Part shown: piece after piece, positions 22,747 to 30,913 of the stretch
Numbering within the stretch: position 1 is the first letter of the stretch
How the letters are laid out: each line of letters starts with the position of its first letter
Assembly: GCA_036274895.1 (NCBI GenBank)
Contig: DASUEU010000028.1
Span: 8,640-72,639 of the forward strand
DNA: 64,000 bases
DNA from: CALMKX01 sp036274895
Lineage (GTDB): Bacteria > Acidobacteriota > Thermoanaerobaculia > Multivoradales > SZUA-115
Direction: 5' to 3'
Made by a program: the position numbers and the translations under genes
Notes under the pieces: model-generated
The model's database searches: none
Told to the model about the DNA's origin: nothing
What the model saw: only the letters and a program-made list of their open reading frames with translations

Positions 22747-24372
22747 TCAGGCCGGGGTCGGCTCCTCCACTCGCACCACCTCCACTTCCTGGGACAGCCC
22801 GGTGAGGCGCACCCGGCCCAAGGATGCCACCGCCAGGCTGCCTTCAACCCCCCGCCAGGTAGCGCCTCCGAGGATGATCTCCCCCGGTCCGGCCACCTCG
22901 CTCGCCAGCCGCGATGCGACGTTGACGGTGTTGCCCAGCACGGTGTACTCGACGCGCCGGGAGCTGCCGACCTCGCCCACCACCACCGGCCCGCTCTGGA
23001 GGCCGATGCGCGCCGCCAGCGGCGGCAGCCCCCGCCCCACCCGGCCGCGGTTGATGCTCGCGAGCCCGCGCTGGATGCCGAGCGCTGCGGCCACTGCCCG
23101 CGAGGCGTGGTCGGGCTGGGCGAAGGGGGCGCCGAAGAAGGCCATCACGCAGTCGCCGATGTATTTGTCGAGGGTGCCCCCGGAGGCGAAGATCGCCGCC
23201 TCCGCGGCGTCGAAGAACTCCGCCAGCAGGTCCGCCACCACCGCCGGCGCCAGGGCCTCGGCCAAGCGGGAGAAGCCCACCAGATCGGCGAAGAGCACGG
23301 TCACCTCGGCGGGGACCAGGCGCGCCAGTTCCTCCGAGCCCCCTTCGAGCCCGAGCACGGCCTCGATCACCGTCGGCGCGTGGTAGCGAGCCAGCCACCG
23401 GCGCAGCCGCCCTTCCCGCTCCGCCTCGTCGCGGTGGCGCAGCCGCTGGACCGCCACCGCGGCGTAGTTCGCGAGCGCGGTCAGAAAATCGAGGTCGGGG
23501 GCCGAGAAGGCCTCGCGGGAGAGCGGCGAGTCCACCTGCAGGACGCCGATGATGCGGTCCCCCGACCACAGGGGCACGGACATCGCGGCCCGGATGTCGT
23601 GGATGCGGATCGAGGCGCCGTGCTCGAGGCGGGAGTCGCTCTTGGCATCGAGGGTGATCAGGGCGACCTGGTCCTCGAGCACCCGCTTCAAGATGGTGCG
23701 CGACACCGGCACCGTCTCGGAAGGGCGATAGACCGTGCGCTCGTCGAAGCGGGCGAGCTCGCAGACCAGCTCGCCGGAGGCCGGGTCGAGCAGCAGAATG
23801 AACCCCCGGCGGACGGGGAGGGCCTCGAAGGCGAGGTCGGTGACCCGGGCGAGGATCTCGTCCACGGAGCTGGCCGTCAGCAGGGAGCTGGCCAGCCGCA
23901 GGAGATAGCCGAAGACCCGGTTGCCGTAGGCCTCGTCGAGCTCCGAACGCTTGGCGGCGAGGCGCCCTTGCTCGAGGCCCAGCTGGGACATCACGTCCGC
24001 CAGGGGCCGCACCAGCTGGGTGTGGGGCACCGGACCGCTGTCGTCCAGGGAGAGCCCCGTCGTCTGGGCGGTGGGGAGCGGCGCCAGGGCGGCGACCCTC
24101 AGCTCGAAGTTGCCCACGGTGAGCCGATCGCCGGCCGCCAGGCTCGCCTCCCGCACGCTCTCGCCGTTGACGGTGATGCCGTTGGTGCTGCCGAGGTCGA
24201 CCACCCACCAACGCCCGCCACGCCGGCTCACCAGGGCGTGCTGGCGCGAGACCGACGGATCGGGCAGCACGACCTCGCAGTCGCTGCCGCGGCCGAGCCG
24301 CACGTCGCGATCCCCGAGGGGCACCGTCGCCCCTACGCCCTCGACCTCGAATCGCAGCTCGAGCTGGTCCAC
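22747..24372 (-). CDS. FHA-GAF-class III nucleotidyl cyclase
   Basis: About 541 residues from GTG 24372; a TTG at 24381 is an alternative. An N-terminal FHA domain (VRLGRGSDCEVVLPDPSVSRQHA, LGSTNGITVNG) would read phospho-Thr signals. A GAF domain follows (FILLLDPASGELV to MSVPLWSGDRIIGVLQVDS). The C-terminal cyclase has VTVLFADLVGFSRLAE with metal-binding Asp residues, KYIGDCVMAFFGAP, and GPVVVGEVGSSRRVEYTVLGNTVNVASRL. It may link Ser/Thr kinase signalling to cyclic nucleotide production; a kinase gene lies nearby but no direct link is shown. Confidence 0.92.
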   Translation of the reverse strand: MDQLELRFEVEGVGATVPLGDRDVRLGRGSDCEVVLPDPSVSRQHALVSRRGGRWWVVDLGSTNGITVNGESVREASLAAGDRLTVGNFELRVAALAPLPTAQTTGLSLDDSGPVPHTQLVRPLADVMSQLGLEQGRLAAKRSELDEAYGNRVFGYLLRLASSLLTASSVDEILARVTDLAFEALPVRRGFILLLDPASGELVCELARFDERTVYRPSETVPVSRTILKRVLEDQVALITLDAKSDSRLEHGASIRIHDIRAAMSVPLWSGDRIIGVLQVDSPLSREAFSAPDLDFLTALANYAAVAVQRLRHRDEAEREGRLRRWLARYHAPTVIEAVLGLEGGSEELARLVPAEVTVLFADLVGFSRLAEALAPAVVADLLAEFFDAAEAAIFASGGTLDKYIGDCVMAFFGAPFAQPDHASRAVAAALGIQRGLASINRGRVGRGLPPLAARIGLQSGPVVVGEVGSSRRVEYTVLGNTVNVASRLASEVAGPGEIILGGATWRGVEGSLAVASLGRVRLTGLSQEVEVVRVEEPTPA

Positions 24373-24424
24373 CGGGGGCAATCCTAACGGCTTCTCGGAA
24401 GGCTGTTGCTAGAATGCCATCCCG

Positions 24425-25846
24425 ATGGCCGTTGCTCCGGCGAATCCCCTTCACGAGCGCTATGCCTCCCGCGAGATGGCGGCGCTGTTCTCGACCGAGA
24501 ACCGCTACCGCATCTGGCGGCGGCTGTGGGTGCTCCTCGCCGAGTGCCAGCGCGAGCTGGGCCTGCCGATCACCGAGGGCCAGATCGCCACACTCAAGAC
24601 CGTCCAGGACCAGATCGACTTCGCTCGCGTCGCCGAGCTCGAGCGCCAGACCCGCCACGACGTGGTGGCCCACCTGCGCCACTTCGCCGAGCTGGCGGGG
24701 GAGGCGGGGGGCATCCTCCACCTCGGCGCCACCAGCGCCTTCCTGACCGACAACACCGACGTCCTGATCCAGCGCGACGCCCTCGAGCTGGTCGCCCGGC
24801 GCCTGGTGCTGGTGGCCCGCGGCCTCGCCGACTTCGCCCGCCGCCATCGCGACCTGCCCGCCCTGGCCTACACCCACTTCCAGCCCGCCCAGCTGACCAC
24901 CGTCGGCAAGCGGGCCTGCCTGTGGCTGCAGGACTTCCTGATGGACCTCGACGAGGTGCGGCACCGGCTCGAGCGGCTCCGCTGCCGGGGGGTCAAAGGC
25001 ACCACCGGCACCCAGGCGAGCTTCCTGACCCTCTTCGACGGCGACGACGCCAAGGTCGTCGAGCTGGACCGCCGCTTCGCCCGCCGCCTCGGCTTCGCCA
25101 GCTCCTTCCCCGTGACAGGCCAGACCTACTCGCGCAAACAGGACAGCCAGGTGCTCGCTACGCTGGCGGGGGTCGCCGAGAGCTGCCACAAGCTGGGCAC
25201 GGACCTGCGCCTGTTGCAGGGGGTGGGCGAGCTTTCCGAGCCCTTCGAGGCCGACCAGGTGGGCTCCTCGGCCATGGCCTACAAACGCAACCCCGTTCGC
25301 GCCGAGCGCATGTGCGGTCTGGCGCGGCGCTTGATCACCGACAGCTTGAACGGACCTCTGAACACCGCGACCCAGTGGCTCGAACGCAGCCTGGACGACT
25401 CGGCCAACCGCCGACTGGTGCTCACCGATGCCTTGCTGACCTGCGACGCCATTCTCGGCCTCGCCGGTCACCTGGCCGGGGGGCTGGTGGTGCGGCCGGC
25501 GACGATCCGGGCGCGGGTCGATCGCGAGCTGCCCTTCATGGCGACCGAGACCCTGCTGATGCAGGCGGTCAAGAAGGGCGGCGATCGACAAGAGCTGCAC
25601 GAACGGATCCGCCGCGCGAGCCTCGAAGCCCAAGAATCGCTCGAGGCCGGCGGTGAGAACTCCCTGGTGGATCGGATCGTGGGCGATCCCGCGTTCCGCC
25701 TCACCCGAGAGGAGGTGCTCTCATGGCTCGATCCCCAAGCCTTCACCGGCCGCAGCGCGGCGCAGGTGGACGAGTTTCTGACCCAAGTGGCCGAACCGGC
25801 CCTGACCGGCCTCCAGGCCGAGACTCTCGTCGAGATTCGAGTCTAG
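24425..25846 (+). CDS. purB: Adenylosuccinate lyase
   Basis: A 473-residue fumarase-superfamily lyase. Motifs are TRHDVVAHLRHFAE, LHLGATSAFLTDN, AYTHFQPAQLTTVGKR with the catalytic His, and the signature loop VGSSAMAYKRNPVRAE with catalytic Ser. It acts twice in purine synthesis, releasing fumarate. It is divergent from the FHA-cyclase gene. Its 3' end overlaps the predicted rlpA frame by 124 bp. Confidence 0.95.
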   Translation: MAVAPANPLHERYASREMAALFSTENRYRIWRRLWVLLAECQRELGLPITEGQIATLKTVQDQIDFARVAELERQTRHDVVAHLRHFAELAGEAGGILHLGATSAFLTDNTDVLIQRDALELVARRLVLVARGLADFARRHRDLPALAYTHFQPAQLTTVGKRACLWLQDFLMDLDEVRHRLERLRCRGVKGTTGTQASFLTLFDGDDAKVVELDRRFARRLGFASSFPVTGQTYSRKQDSQVLATLAGVAESCHKLGTDLRLLQGVGELSEPFEADQVGSSAMAYKRNPVRAERMCGLARRLITDSLNGPLNTATQWLERSLDDSANRRLVLTDALLTCDAILGLAGHLAGGLVVRPATIRARVDRELPFMATETLLMQAVKKGGDRQELHERIRRASLEAQESLEAGGENSLVDRIVGDPAFRLTREEVLSWLDPQAFTGRSAAQVDEFLTQVAEPALTGLQAETLVEIRV

Positions 25847-26583
25847 AGAACCTCCTCCTCGCCACCGCCCTCGCCCTTGCCCTCGTCGCCGGCGCCGGCT
25901 GCCGCAGCGCCGGCAGCGCTCCGGCCGTGCCGCTGCCTGGCACCGAGGCCCCGGACCTGGTCTCCAAGGGCATGGCCTCCTGGTACGGCCCCGGCTTCGA
26001 GGGCCGGCGTACGGCGAGCGGCGAGCGCTTCGACGGCCGGCGCTTCACCGCCGCCCATCGCAACCTGCCCTTCGGCACCTGGGTGGAGGTCCGCAACCTC
26101 GACAACGGCCGCTCCGTGGCGGTACGCATCAACGACCGCGGCCCCTTCGTCCGCCGGCGGGTGATCGACCTCAGCCGGGCCGCTGCCGCCGAACTGGGCA
26201 TGCTCGGCCCGGGAACGGCGAAGGTGGCCGTCTACCGGCTGGCCGAGCCGCCCCCCGATGCCTGGATGCCGCCGGCCACCGGCCCCTTGACGGTGCAGGT
26301 CGGTGCCTTCCACGAGGGCGAGCGCGCCCGCACCCTGGCCGAGACCCTGGCCAAGAGCTTCGGCGCCGTCACCATCGACGCCGACGGCACCTGGCACCGG
26401 GTGCGGGTGGGTCGCTTCACCAGCGCCGACGAGGCCGAGGACATCCGCCGCCGCCTCACCGAGAAGGGCTACTCGGCGATCGTGGTGCCGGTGATCGGGG
26501 AAGGCGAGGTCTCTCCCACGCCCGGGAGCGCCGAGCCCCCCCTCGGCTTCGTGCCGCTGCTGCTGCGGCCCATGGCGCTTTAG
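25723..26583 (+). CDS. rlpA: RlpA-like septal-ring lytic transglycosylase lipoprotein
   Basis: A double-psi beta-barrel with the RlpA core GMASWYGPGFEGRRTASGERFD, FGTWVEVRNLDNGRSVAVRINDRGPF and VIDLSRAAAAELGM, followed by a C-terminal SPOR domain (LTVQVGAFHEGERA onward) that binds denuded septal glycan. A hydrophobic segment ending VAGAGC at about residue 60 looks like a lipoprotein signal. The only standard start codon in frame is deep inside purB, giving an unusually long, Arg-rich leader of about 43 residues; the true start may be non-canonical or mis-sequenced. Confidence 0.85.
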   Translation: MARSPSLHRPQRGAGGRVSDPSGRTGPDRPPGRDSRRDSSLENLLLATALALALVAGAGCRSAGSAPAVPLPGTEAPDLVSKGMASWYGPGFEGRRTASGERFDGRRFTAAHRNLPFGTWVEVRNLDNGRSVAVRINDRGPFVRRRVIDLSRAAAAELGMLGPGTAKVAVYRLAEPPPDAWMPPATGPLTVQVGAFHEGERARTLAETLAKSFGAVTIDADGTWHRVRVGRFTSADEAEDIRRRLTEKGYSAIVVPVIGEGEVSPTPGSAEPPLGFVPLLLRPMAL

Positions 26584-26738
26584 CTCCCCGCCCGCCGTCC
26601 CCACCTTGTCACTCCATCGTCGGTGGAGCAGGGGCACTCAGGAGCTATAATATTAACTGTTCGCCATTAGCACAGATTTATGTATTTCAGCTAACCATGC
26701 GTGTTTCCCCGCAACCACCTCGTGAAAGGAGGAAAACA
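26584..26738 (+). promoter_or_regulatory. A/T-rich promoter region of the secreted Asp-box operon
   Basis: The intergenic stretch drops sharply in GC and contains TATAAT (26646-26651) plus TATTAA and TTTATG nearby. No good -35 pairs with the TATAAT at standard spacing. The downstream GTG start is preceded by AAAGGAGG. Confidence 0.4.
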
Positions 26739-29006
26739 GTGAGGCAACGTCTCCACGGTTCCCGTTCTCCCGATCGCCTTGTCTGGGTTCTCTTCCTCGG
26801 GCTCCTGACGCTGCCGCTCCTGGCGGGCGCGCAGCAGGAGGGGGCCCCCTTGACCCCGGCGCCCGGCACCGTGATCCGGCAGGCTCCGGCCGAGATCTGC
26901 GCCCTGCTCGACAATCCCAAGGCCCGGGGCGCCATGGACGGCTTGCTGTTCAACCTGCTGTGGTCCTGCGGTCGCCAGAGCGAGCTGGGCCGCCAGCCCG
27001 GCGGCAAGCAGGCGCCGGGCCCGGCTTTGGCCGGCGAGGCCGGCCTGCCGGAAGCCGTCTTCTCGGTGCCGGACGTGCAGGTCAACGGCCCGAACGGCCC
27101 CGGCTTCTCGCGCACCCAGAGCGAGACCTCGGTGGCCCAGAACCCTCTCAACGGCACTCTCTGCGTGGGCTTCAACGACTCCTGGGAGTACTACCACGGC
27201 GCCGGCGGCATCACCGGCTTCGCTCGCTCGACCGACCGCGGCCAGACCTGGCAGGACGGCGGCACGGTCAACCCCTCGGCCTTCGGTGATCCCAGCATGG
27301 TCTGGCGCCGGGCGGACGGCTACTTCTACCTCGCCACCCTCGACGCCGGCGGCGGCCTCGCCCTCCACGTCTCGACCGACGACTGCCAGTCCTTCAACCA
27401 AGTCAGCATCCCCACCACGGGCGGTGACGACAAGGAGATTCTGGTCGTCGACAACAGCCTGTCGAGCCCCCACTACGGCAACTTCTACCTGATCTGGACC
27501 GATTTCGGGGTCGCCAACTGGCCGATCCGGGTCATCCGCTCGACCGACGGCGGCGCCACCTGGTCCGCCCCGATCACCCTCGACACCGCCACCGGCGGCT
27601 CCTTCCCGGTGGTCCAGGGGGGCTGGCTCACCGTCGCCCCCAACGGCGAGGTGTACGCGGCCTGGCTCTACTACACCGACTTCTACGCCGGGCCGATCTC
27701 GATCCGGGGCGCCCGCTCGACCGACGGCGGCGTCACCTGGGCCGCCATCACCGCCCCCCTGGTCAATGCCGTCAGCCCCCTCGACACCGTGGCCACCGGC
27801 AACTGTGGCCGGCCCTCGCTCAACGGCGATGTCCGCTACCTCGCCTCACCGCAGATTGCCGCCGACAAGTACGGCTACGTCCACGTGGTCTACAGCTACG
27901 ACCCGGACGGTGCCGGCGCCGGCGATGACGTCAACGTCTACTACCGCCGCTCGACCAACGGCGGTACCAGCTGGGGTACCGAGATCAAGATCAACGACGA
28001 CGCGACCACCGCAGATCAGTACCAGCCCACTCTCTCGGTCGCCGACGGGCAAGTACAGGTCTCCTGGTACGACCGCCGGGACGACCCCGCCAACAACTAC
28101 CTCTTCGCCTCCTACAAGCGCATCTCCCAGGACAACGGCGTGAGCTGGTTGCCCAGTGAGCGGATCGGCGACGCGCAATCACCGGTGGTGCTCGATCCCG
28201 GCCTCGCCTTCTGCTACCACGGCGACTACGACCAGAGCACCTGGACGGTGAACAACGCCGAGTTTCCCGTGTGGTCCGACGACCGCGGCGGTGATCCGGA
28301 CGTCTTCGTGGACCCGGCCACCCGTTTCTATCGTTGCGAGGTCGACATCGCCGGCGGCACCCACACCTGCAACGGGCCGATCACCCTGACCACCAACAGC
28401 GGCATCTACCGCGTGGCCCGGGTGGATCTCGCCGACGGCTACCAGCGGCTCGACGCTTTCGTTGACTTCTGTAGCCCGACCGGCTGGTCGGTCCACTTCG
28501 CCGACTCCCCCACCTGCGACGGCGCCGGAGGCGACGCCGGGACGACCACCCACAACGCCGAGAGCCACCTGCTCGACCGTGACCTCTTCTTCTACGGCCA
28601 CGACGTGCCGGCCCTGGCCACCGTGGATCCCACCTCGGTGCGCCGCAACATGCCCACCGGCCGATGCCACACCTGGCAGTGGACGATCTCGGAGGACGTC
28701 ACCAACGTGGCAACCAGCGTCGGCCCCCTGATTCCCCTGCCGGGCTCCAGCGTCTCGCTCACGACGCGGGGCGGCTTCGAGTCGGCGCCCTACACCGAGC
28801 CGGACAGCGAGGATCCGGGAGGGCTCGACGCCAACCTCTGGTACGTGGGCCTGAACCGCACCGTGGGCTCCGCCGCTCGCGCCGGCACCGGGGTCAACCG
28901 CGCCTGCTTCGTGCTCTCCCGCCAGAAGAAGGTCGACAACGCCTACATCGCTCGGCTCTGCGGCATCGAGTCCGACCTGATTCCCATCGACACGGAGGTG
29001 CCCTGA
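26739..29006 (+). CDS. Secreted Asp-box (sialidase-like) protein with C-terminal accessory domain
   Basis: A 755-residue secreted protein. The GTG start follows AAAGGAGGAAAACA, and the signal peptide has core LVWVLFLGLLTLPLLAGA with cleavage near AGA-QQ. Several Asp-box/BNR turns appear: STDRGQTWQDGG, STDGGATWSAPI, STDGGVTWAAI, STNGGTSWGTE, giving a beta-propeller as in sialidases and exo-hydrolases. No sialidase catalytic set could be assigned. From about residue 530 begins a separate domain (YRCEVDIAGGTHTCNG to the end) that the next gene duplicates. Export to the surface or medium is inferred. Confidence 0.8.
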   Translation: MRQRLHGSRSPDRLVWVLFLGLLTLPLLAGAQQEGAPLTPAPGTVIRQAPAEICALLDNPKARGAMDGLLFNLLWSCGRQSELGRQPGGKQAPGPALAGEAGLPEAVFSVPDVQVNGPNGPGFSRTQSETSVAQNPLNGTLCVGFNDSWEYYHGAGGITGFARSTDRGQTWQDGGTVNPSAFGDPSMVWRRADGYFYLATLDAGGGLALHVSTDDCQSFNQVSIPTTGGDDKEILVVDNSLSSPHYGNFYLIWTDFGVANWPIRVIRSTDGGATWSAPITLDTATGGSFPVVQGGWLTVAPNGEVYAAWLYYTDFYAGPISIRGARSTDGGVTWAAITAPLVNAVSPLDTVATGNCGRPSLNGDVRYLASPQIAADKYGYVHVVYSYDPDGAGAGDDVNVYYRRSTNGGTSWGTEIKINDDATTADQYQPTLSVADGQVQVSWYDRRDDPANNYLFASYKRISQDNGVSWLPSERIGDAQSPVVLDPGLAFCYHGDYDQSTWTVNNAEFPVWSDDRGGDPDVFVDPATRFYRCEVDIAGGTHTCNGPITLTTNSGIYRVARVDLADGYQRLDAFVDFCSPTGWSVHFADSPTCDGAGGDAGTTTHNAESHLLDRDLFFYGHDVPALATVDPTSVRRNMPTGRCHTWQWTISEDVTNVATSVGPLIPLPGSSVSLTTRGGFESAPYTEPDSEDPGGLDANLWYVGLNRTVGSAARAGTGVNRACFVLSRQKKVDNAYIARLCGIESDLIPIDTEVP

Positions 29007-29761
29007 TGAACACCCGGTTCCTTCGCGTGGTCACCGCGACGCTGGCGCTCTGGGCTGCCGTCGCCGCTAGGGGGTTGGCCCAAGAAGAGGCGGCCCCGCC
29101 ACAAGCGCCGGAGGTGACCTACTACCAGTGCACGATCGACATCACCAACAACACCACGGACTGCACCAGCGGCGTGGTGACCATCACCACCCAGTCGGGC
29201 AACCAGCGGGTCGCCCGGATCAACCTGGCGGCCAACGGTTACCTGCGCGTGGACGCCTTCGTCGACGCCTGCAGCGTCTCCGGCTGGTGGTTCCACCTCG
29301 CCGACTCGCCTACCGCGGACGGTGGCGGCGGGGACGCCGGCACCACCCAGCACGATGCCGAGACCTACGCCCAGGGCTACGACTTCGCTTTCTACAGCAC
29401 GCTCACGCCGAGCACGGTCAACCTCGACACCATCGAGACGGCCAAGGGCATCGCCTCGCTCTTCGGCTGCGGCCGCTACCAGTGGTCGATCTACGAGAGC
29501 CAGGTGCTCGCGGACAACGACGCCGACCCCGCCGACGCGCCCTTCGTCGAGGTCAAGTCCCAGTACGGCTTCGAGTCCGCGCCCTACGCCGAGCCGGACA
29601 CCGAGGACCCCTTCGGCGCGGACGCGAGCTTCTGGTACGTGGGCTTGAACCGCACCGTCGGCAACGCCACGCGCACGGGAGGCGGCGTCGGCAAGGTCTG
29701 CTTCGTGGTCAGCGACACGACGGCGCCCAGCCCCGCCGTGCTGGCCGCTCTCTGCCCGTAA
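29006..29761 (+). CDS. Secreted protein, stand-alone paralogue of the preceding C-terminal domain
   Basis: A 251-residue protein with a signal peptide (VVTATLALWAAVAARGLAQ). The mature part, from YYQCTIDITNNTTDC, parallels the C-terminus of the preceding protein block by block: RVARINLA with RVARVDLA, LRVDAFVD with QRLDAFVD, WFHLADSPT with VHFADSPT, GGFESAPYTEPD with YGFESAPYAEPD, and WYVGLNRTVG in both. Four to six Cys are conserved, suggesting disulphides. The start overlaps the upstream stop (TGATG). No known family was recognised; co-secretion and shared binding function are inferred. Confidence 0.75.
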   Translation: MNTRFLRVVTATLALWAAVAARGLAQEEAAPPQAPEVTYYQCTIDITNNTTDCTSGVVTITTQSGNQRVARINLAANGYLRVDAFVDACSVSGWWFHLADSPTADGGGGDAGTTQHDAETYAQGYDFAFYSTLTPSTVNLDTIETAKGIASLFGCGRYQWSIYESQVLADNDADPADAPFVEVKSQYGFESAPYAEPDTEDPFGADASFWYVGLNRTVGNATRTGGGVGKVCFVVSDTTAPSPAVLAALCP

Positions 29762-29774
29762 GCCTTGATTCCCT

Positions 29775-29799
29775 GGGGCGGCGTCGAGGACGCCGCCCC
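29775..29799. terminator. Hairpin between convergent operons
   Basis: GGGGCGGCGTC pairs perfectly with GACGCCGCCCC across a GAG loop, directly after the secreted paralogue stop and before the ddl stop. No T-tract follows, so it may be a bidirectional or Rho-assisted terminator. Confidence 0.6.
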
Positions 29800-29800
29800 C

Positions 29801-30883
29801 TCAACCCCGCACCGCCAGCTCCGCCAGCCAGCCTTTGATGCCGGCGTCCAGCCGCTCGCGCTCGGCTTGGCGCTCGAAGGCGAGGGCGACCAGGCGATCG
29901 ACGAGCTGGGGCAGGGGCAGGCCGGTCAAGCCCCACAGGCGGGGGTACATCGAGATCGCGGTGAAGCCGGGCAGGGTGTTGAGCTCGTTGACGAAGAGAG
30001 CGCCGTCCTCGGCCAGGAAGAAGTCGACCCGGGCGAGGCCCCAGCCGCCGAGGGCGGCGAAGGCGGCCGTGGCCGTGGAACGGATCCGAGAGGAGGCCGC
30101 TTCCGGCAGGTCGGCGGGGGCCAACAGCTGGGCGCCGTCGGTCAGGTACTTGTCCGAGTAGTCGTAGAACTCGCGACCTGGGACGATCTCCCCCACCACC
30201 GAGGCCGCCAGGGGTCGGCCGCCGAGCACCGCCACCTCCAGCTCCCGGCCCGCAACGCCCTTTTCGACCAGCACGGCGTCATCGAAGCGCAGGGCGAAGC
30301 GGATCGCCTCTGCCAGAGCCCCACGCTCCTCTACCTTCACCACGCCCACGCTGGAGCCGCCCACGCTGGGCTTGACGAAGAGGGGCAGGGGCAGGGCCTC
30401 GGTCTCCGCCAGGCAGGCCGCGGGCTCGGCCTCGAAGCGTTCGCGACGGAAGCCGCGGTACTCCACGACCGGGATGCCGGCCGCCGCCAGCACGCTCTTC
30501 GCCACCAGCTTGTCCATGGCCACGGCGCTCGCCGTGACGCCCGGGCCGACGTAGGGCAGGCCGAGCATCTCGAACAGGCCCTGGAGGGTACCGTCCTCGC
30601 CGAAGGTGCCGTGGACGATGGGGAAGGCGCAGTCGACAGCCGCTTCCAGCAACACCGGCAGGGTCTCGCCGATCGAGCGGCCCACGGGCTCGAAGGCGTC
30701 GACCTCCCCGGCCAGAGCCCGGGCCGCCGTGTCGAGGGGCACCCAGCCGCCGTCCGGCGCGATGCCCAGCCCCACCACCTCGTGGCCGGCCTCGGCCAGG
30801 CCCTTGGCCACGGTGCGCGCCGAGGTCACCGACACCCGGTGCTCGACACTGCGCCCGCCGAAGACCACCCCCACCTTGGCCAT
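29801..30883 (-). CDS. ddl: D-alanine--D-alanine ligase
   Basis: A 360-residue ATP-grasp ligase: VGVVFGGRSVEHRVSV at the N-terminus, VHGTFGEDGTLQGLFE, the ATP-grasp lysine region FVKPSVGGSSVGVVKV, and metal ligands in ARVDFFLAEDGALFVNELNTLPGFT. It makes the D-Ala-D-Ala dipeptide for peptidoglycan. It is the last gene of a minus-strand run, 30 bp after serA. Confidence 0.96.
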   Translation of the reverse strand: MAKVGVVFGGRSVEHRVSVTSARTVAKGLAEAGHEVVGLGIAPDGGWVPLDTAARALAGEVDAFEPVGRSIGETLPVLLEAAVDCAFPIVHGTFGEDGTLQGLFEMLGLPYVGPGVTASAVAMDKLVAKSVLAAAGIPVVEYRGFRRERFEAEPAACLAETEALPLPLFVKPSVGGSSVGVVKVEERGALAEAIRFALRFDDAVLVEKGVAGRELEVAVLGGRPLAASVVGEIVPGREFYDYSDKYLTDGAQLLAPADLPEAASSRIRSTATAAFAALGGWGLARVDFFLAEDGALFVNELNTLPGFTAISMYPRLWGLTGLPLPQLVDRLVALAFERQAERERLDAGIKGWLAELAVRG

Positions 30884-30913
30884 GTCCTCTCCTCCTACCG
30901 TCGGCAGCCCGGC

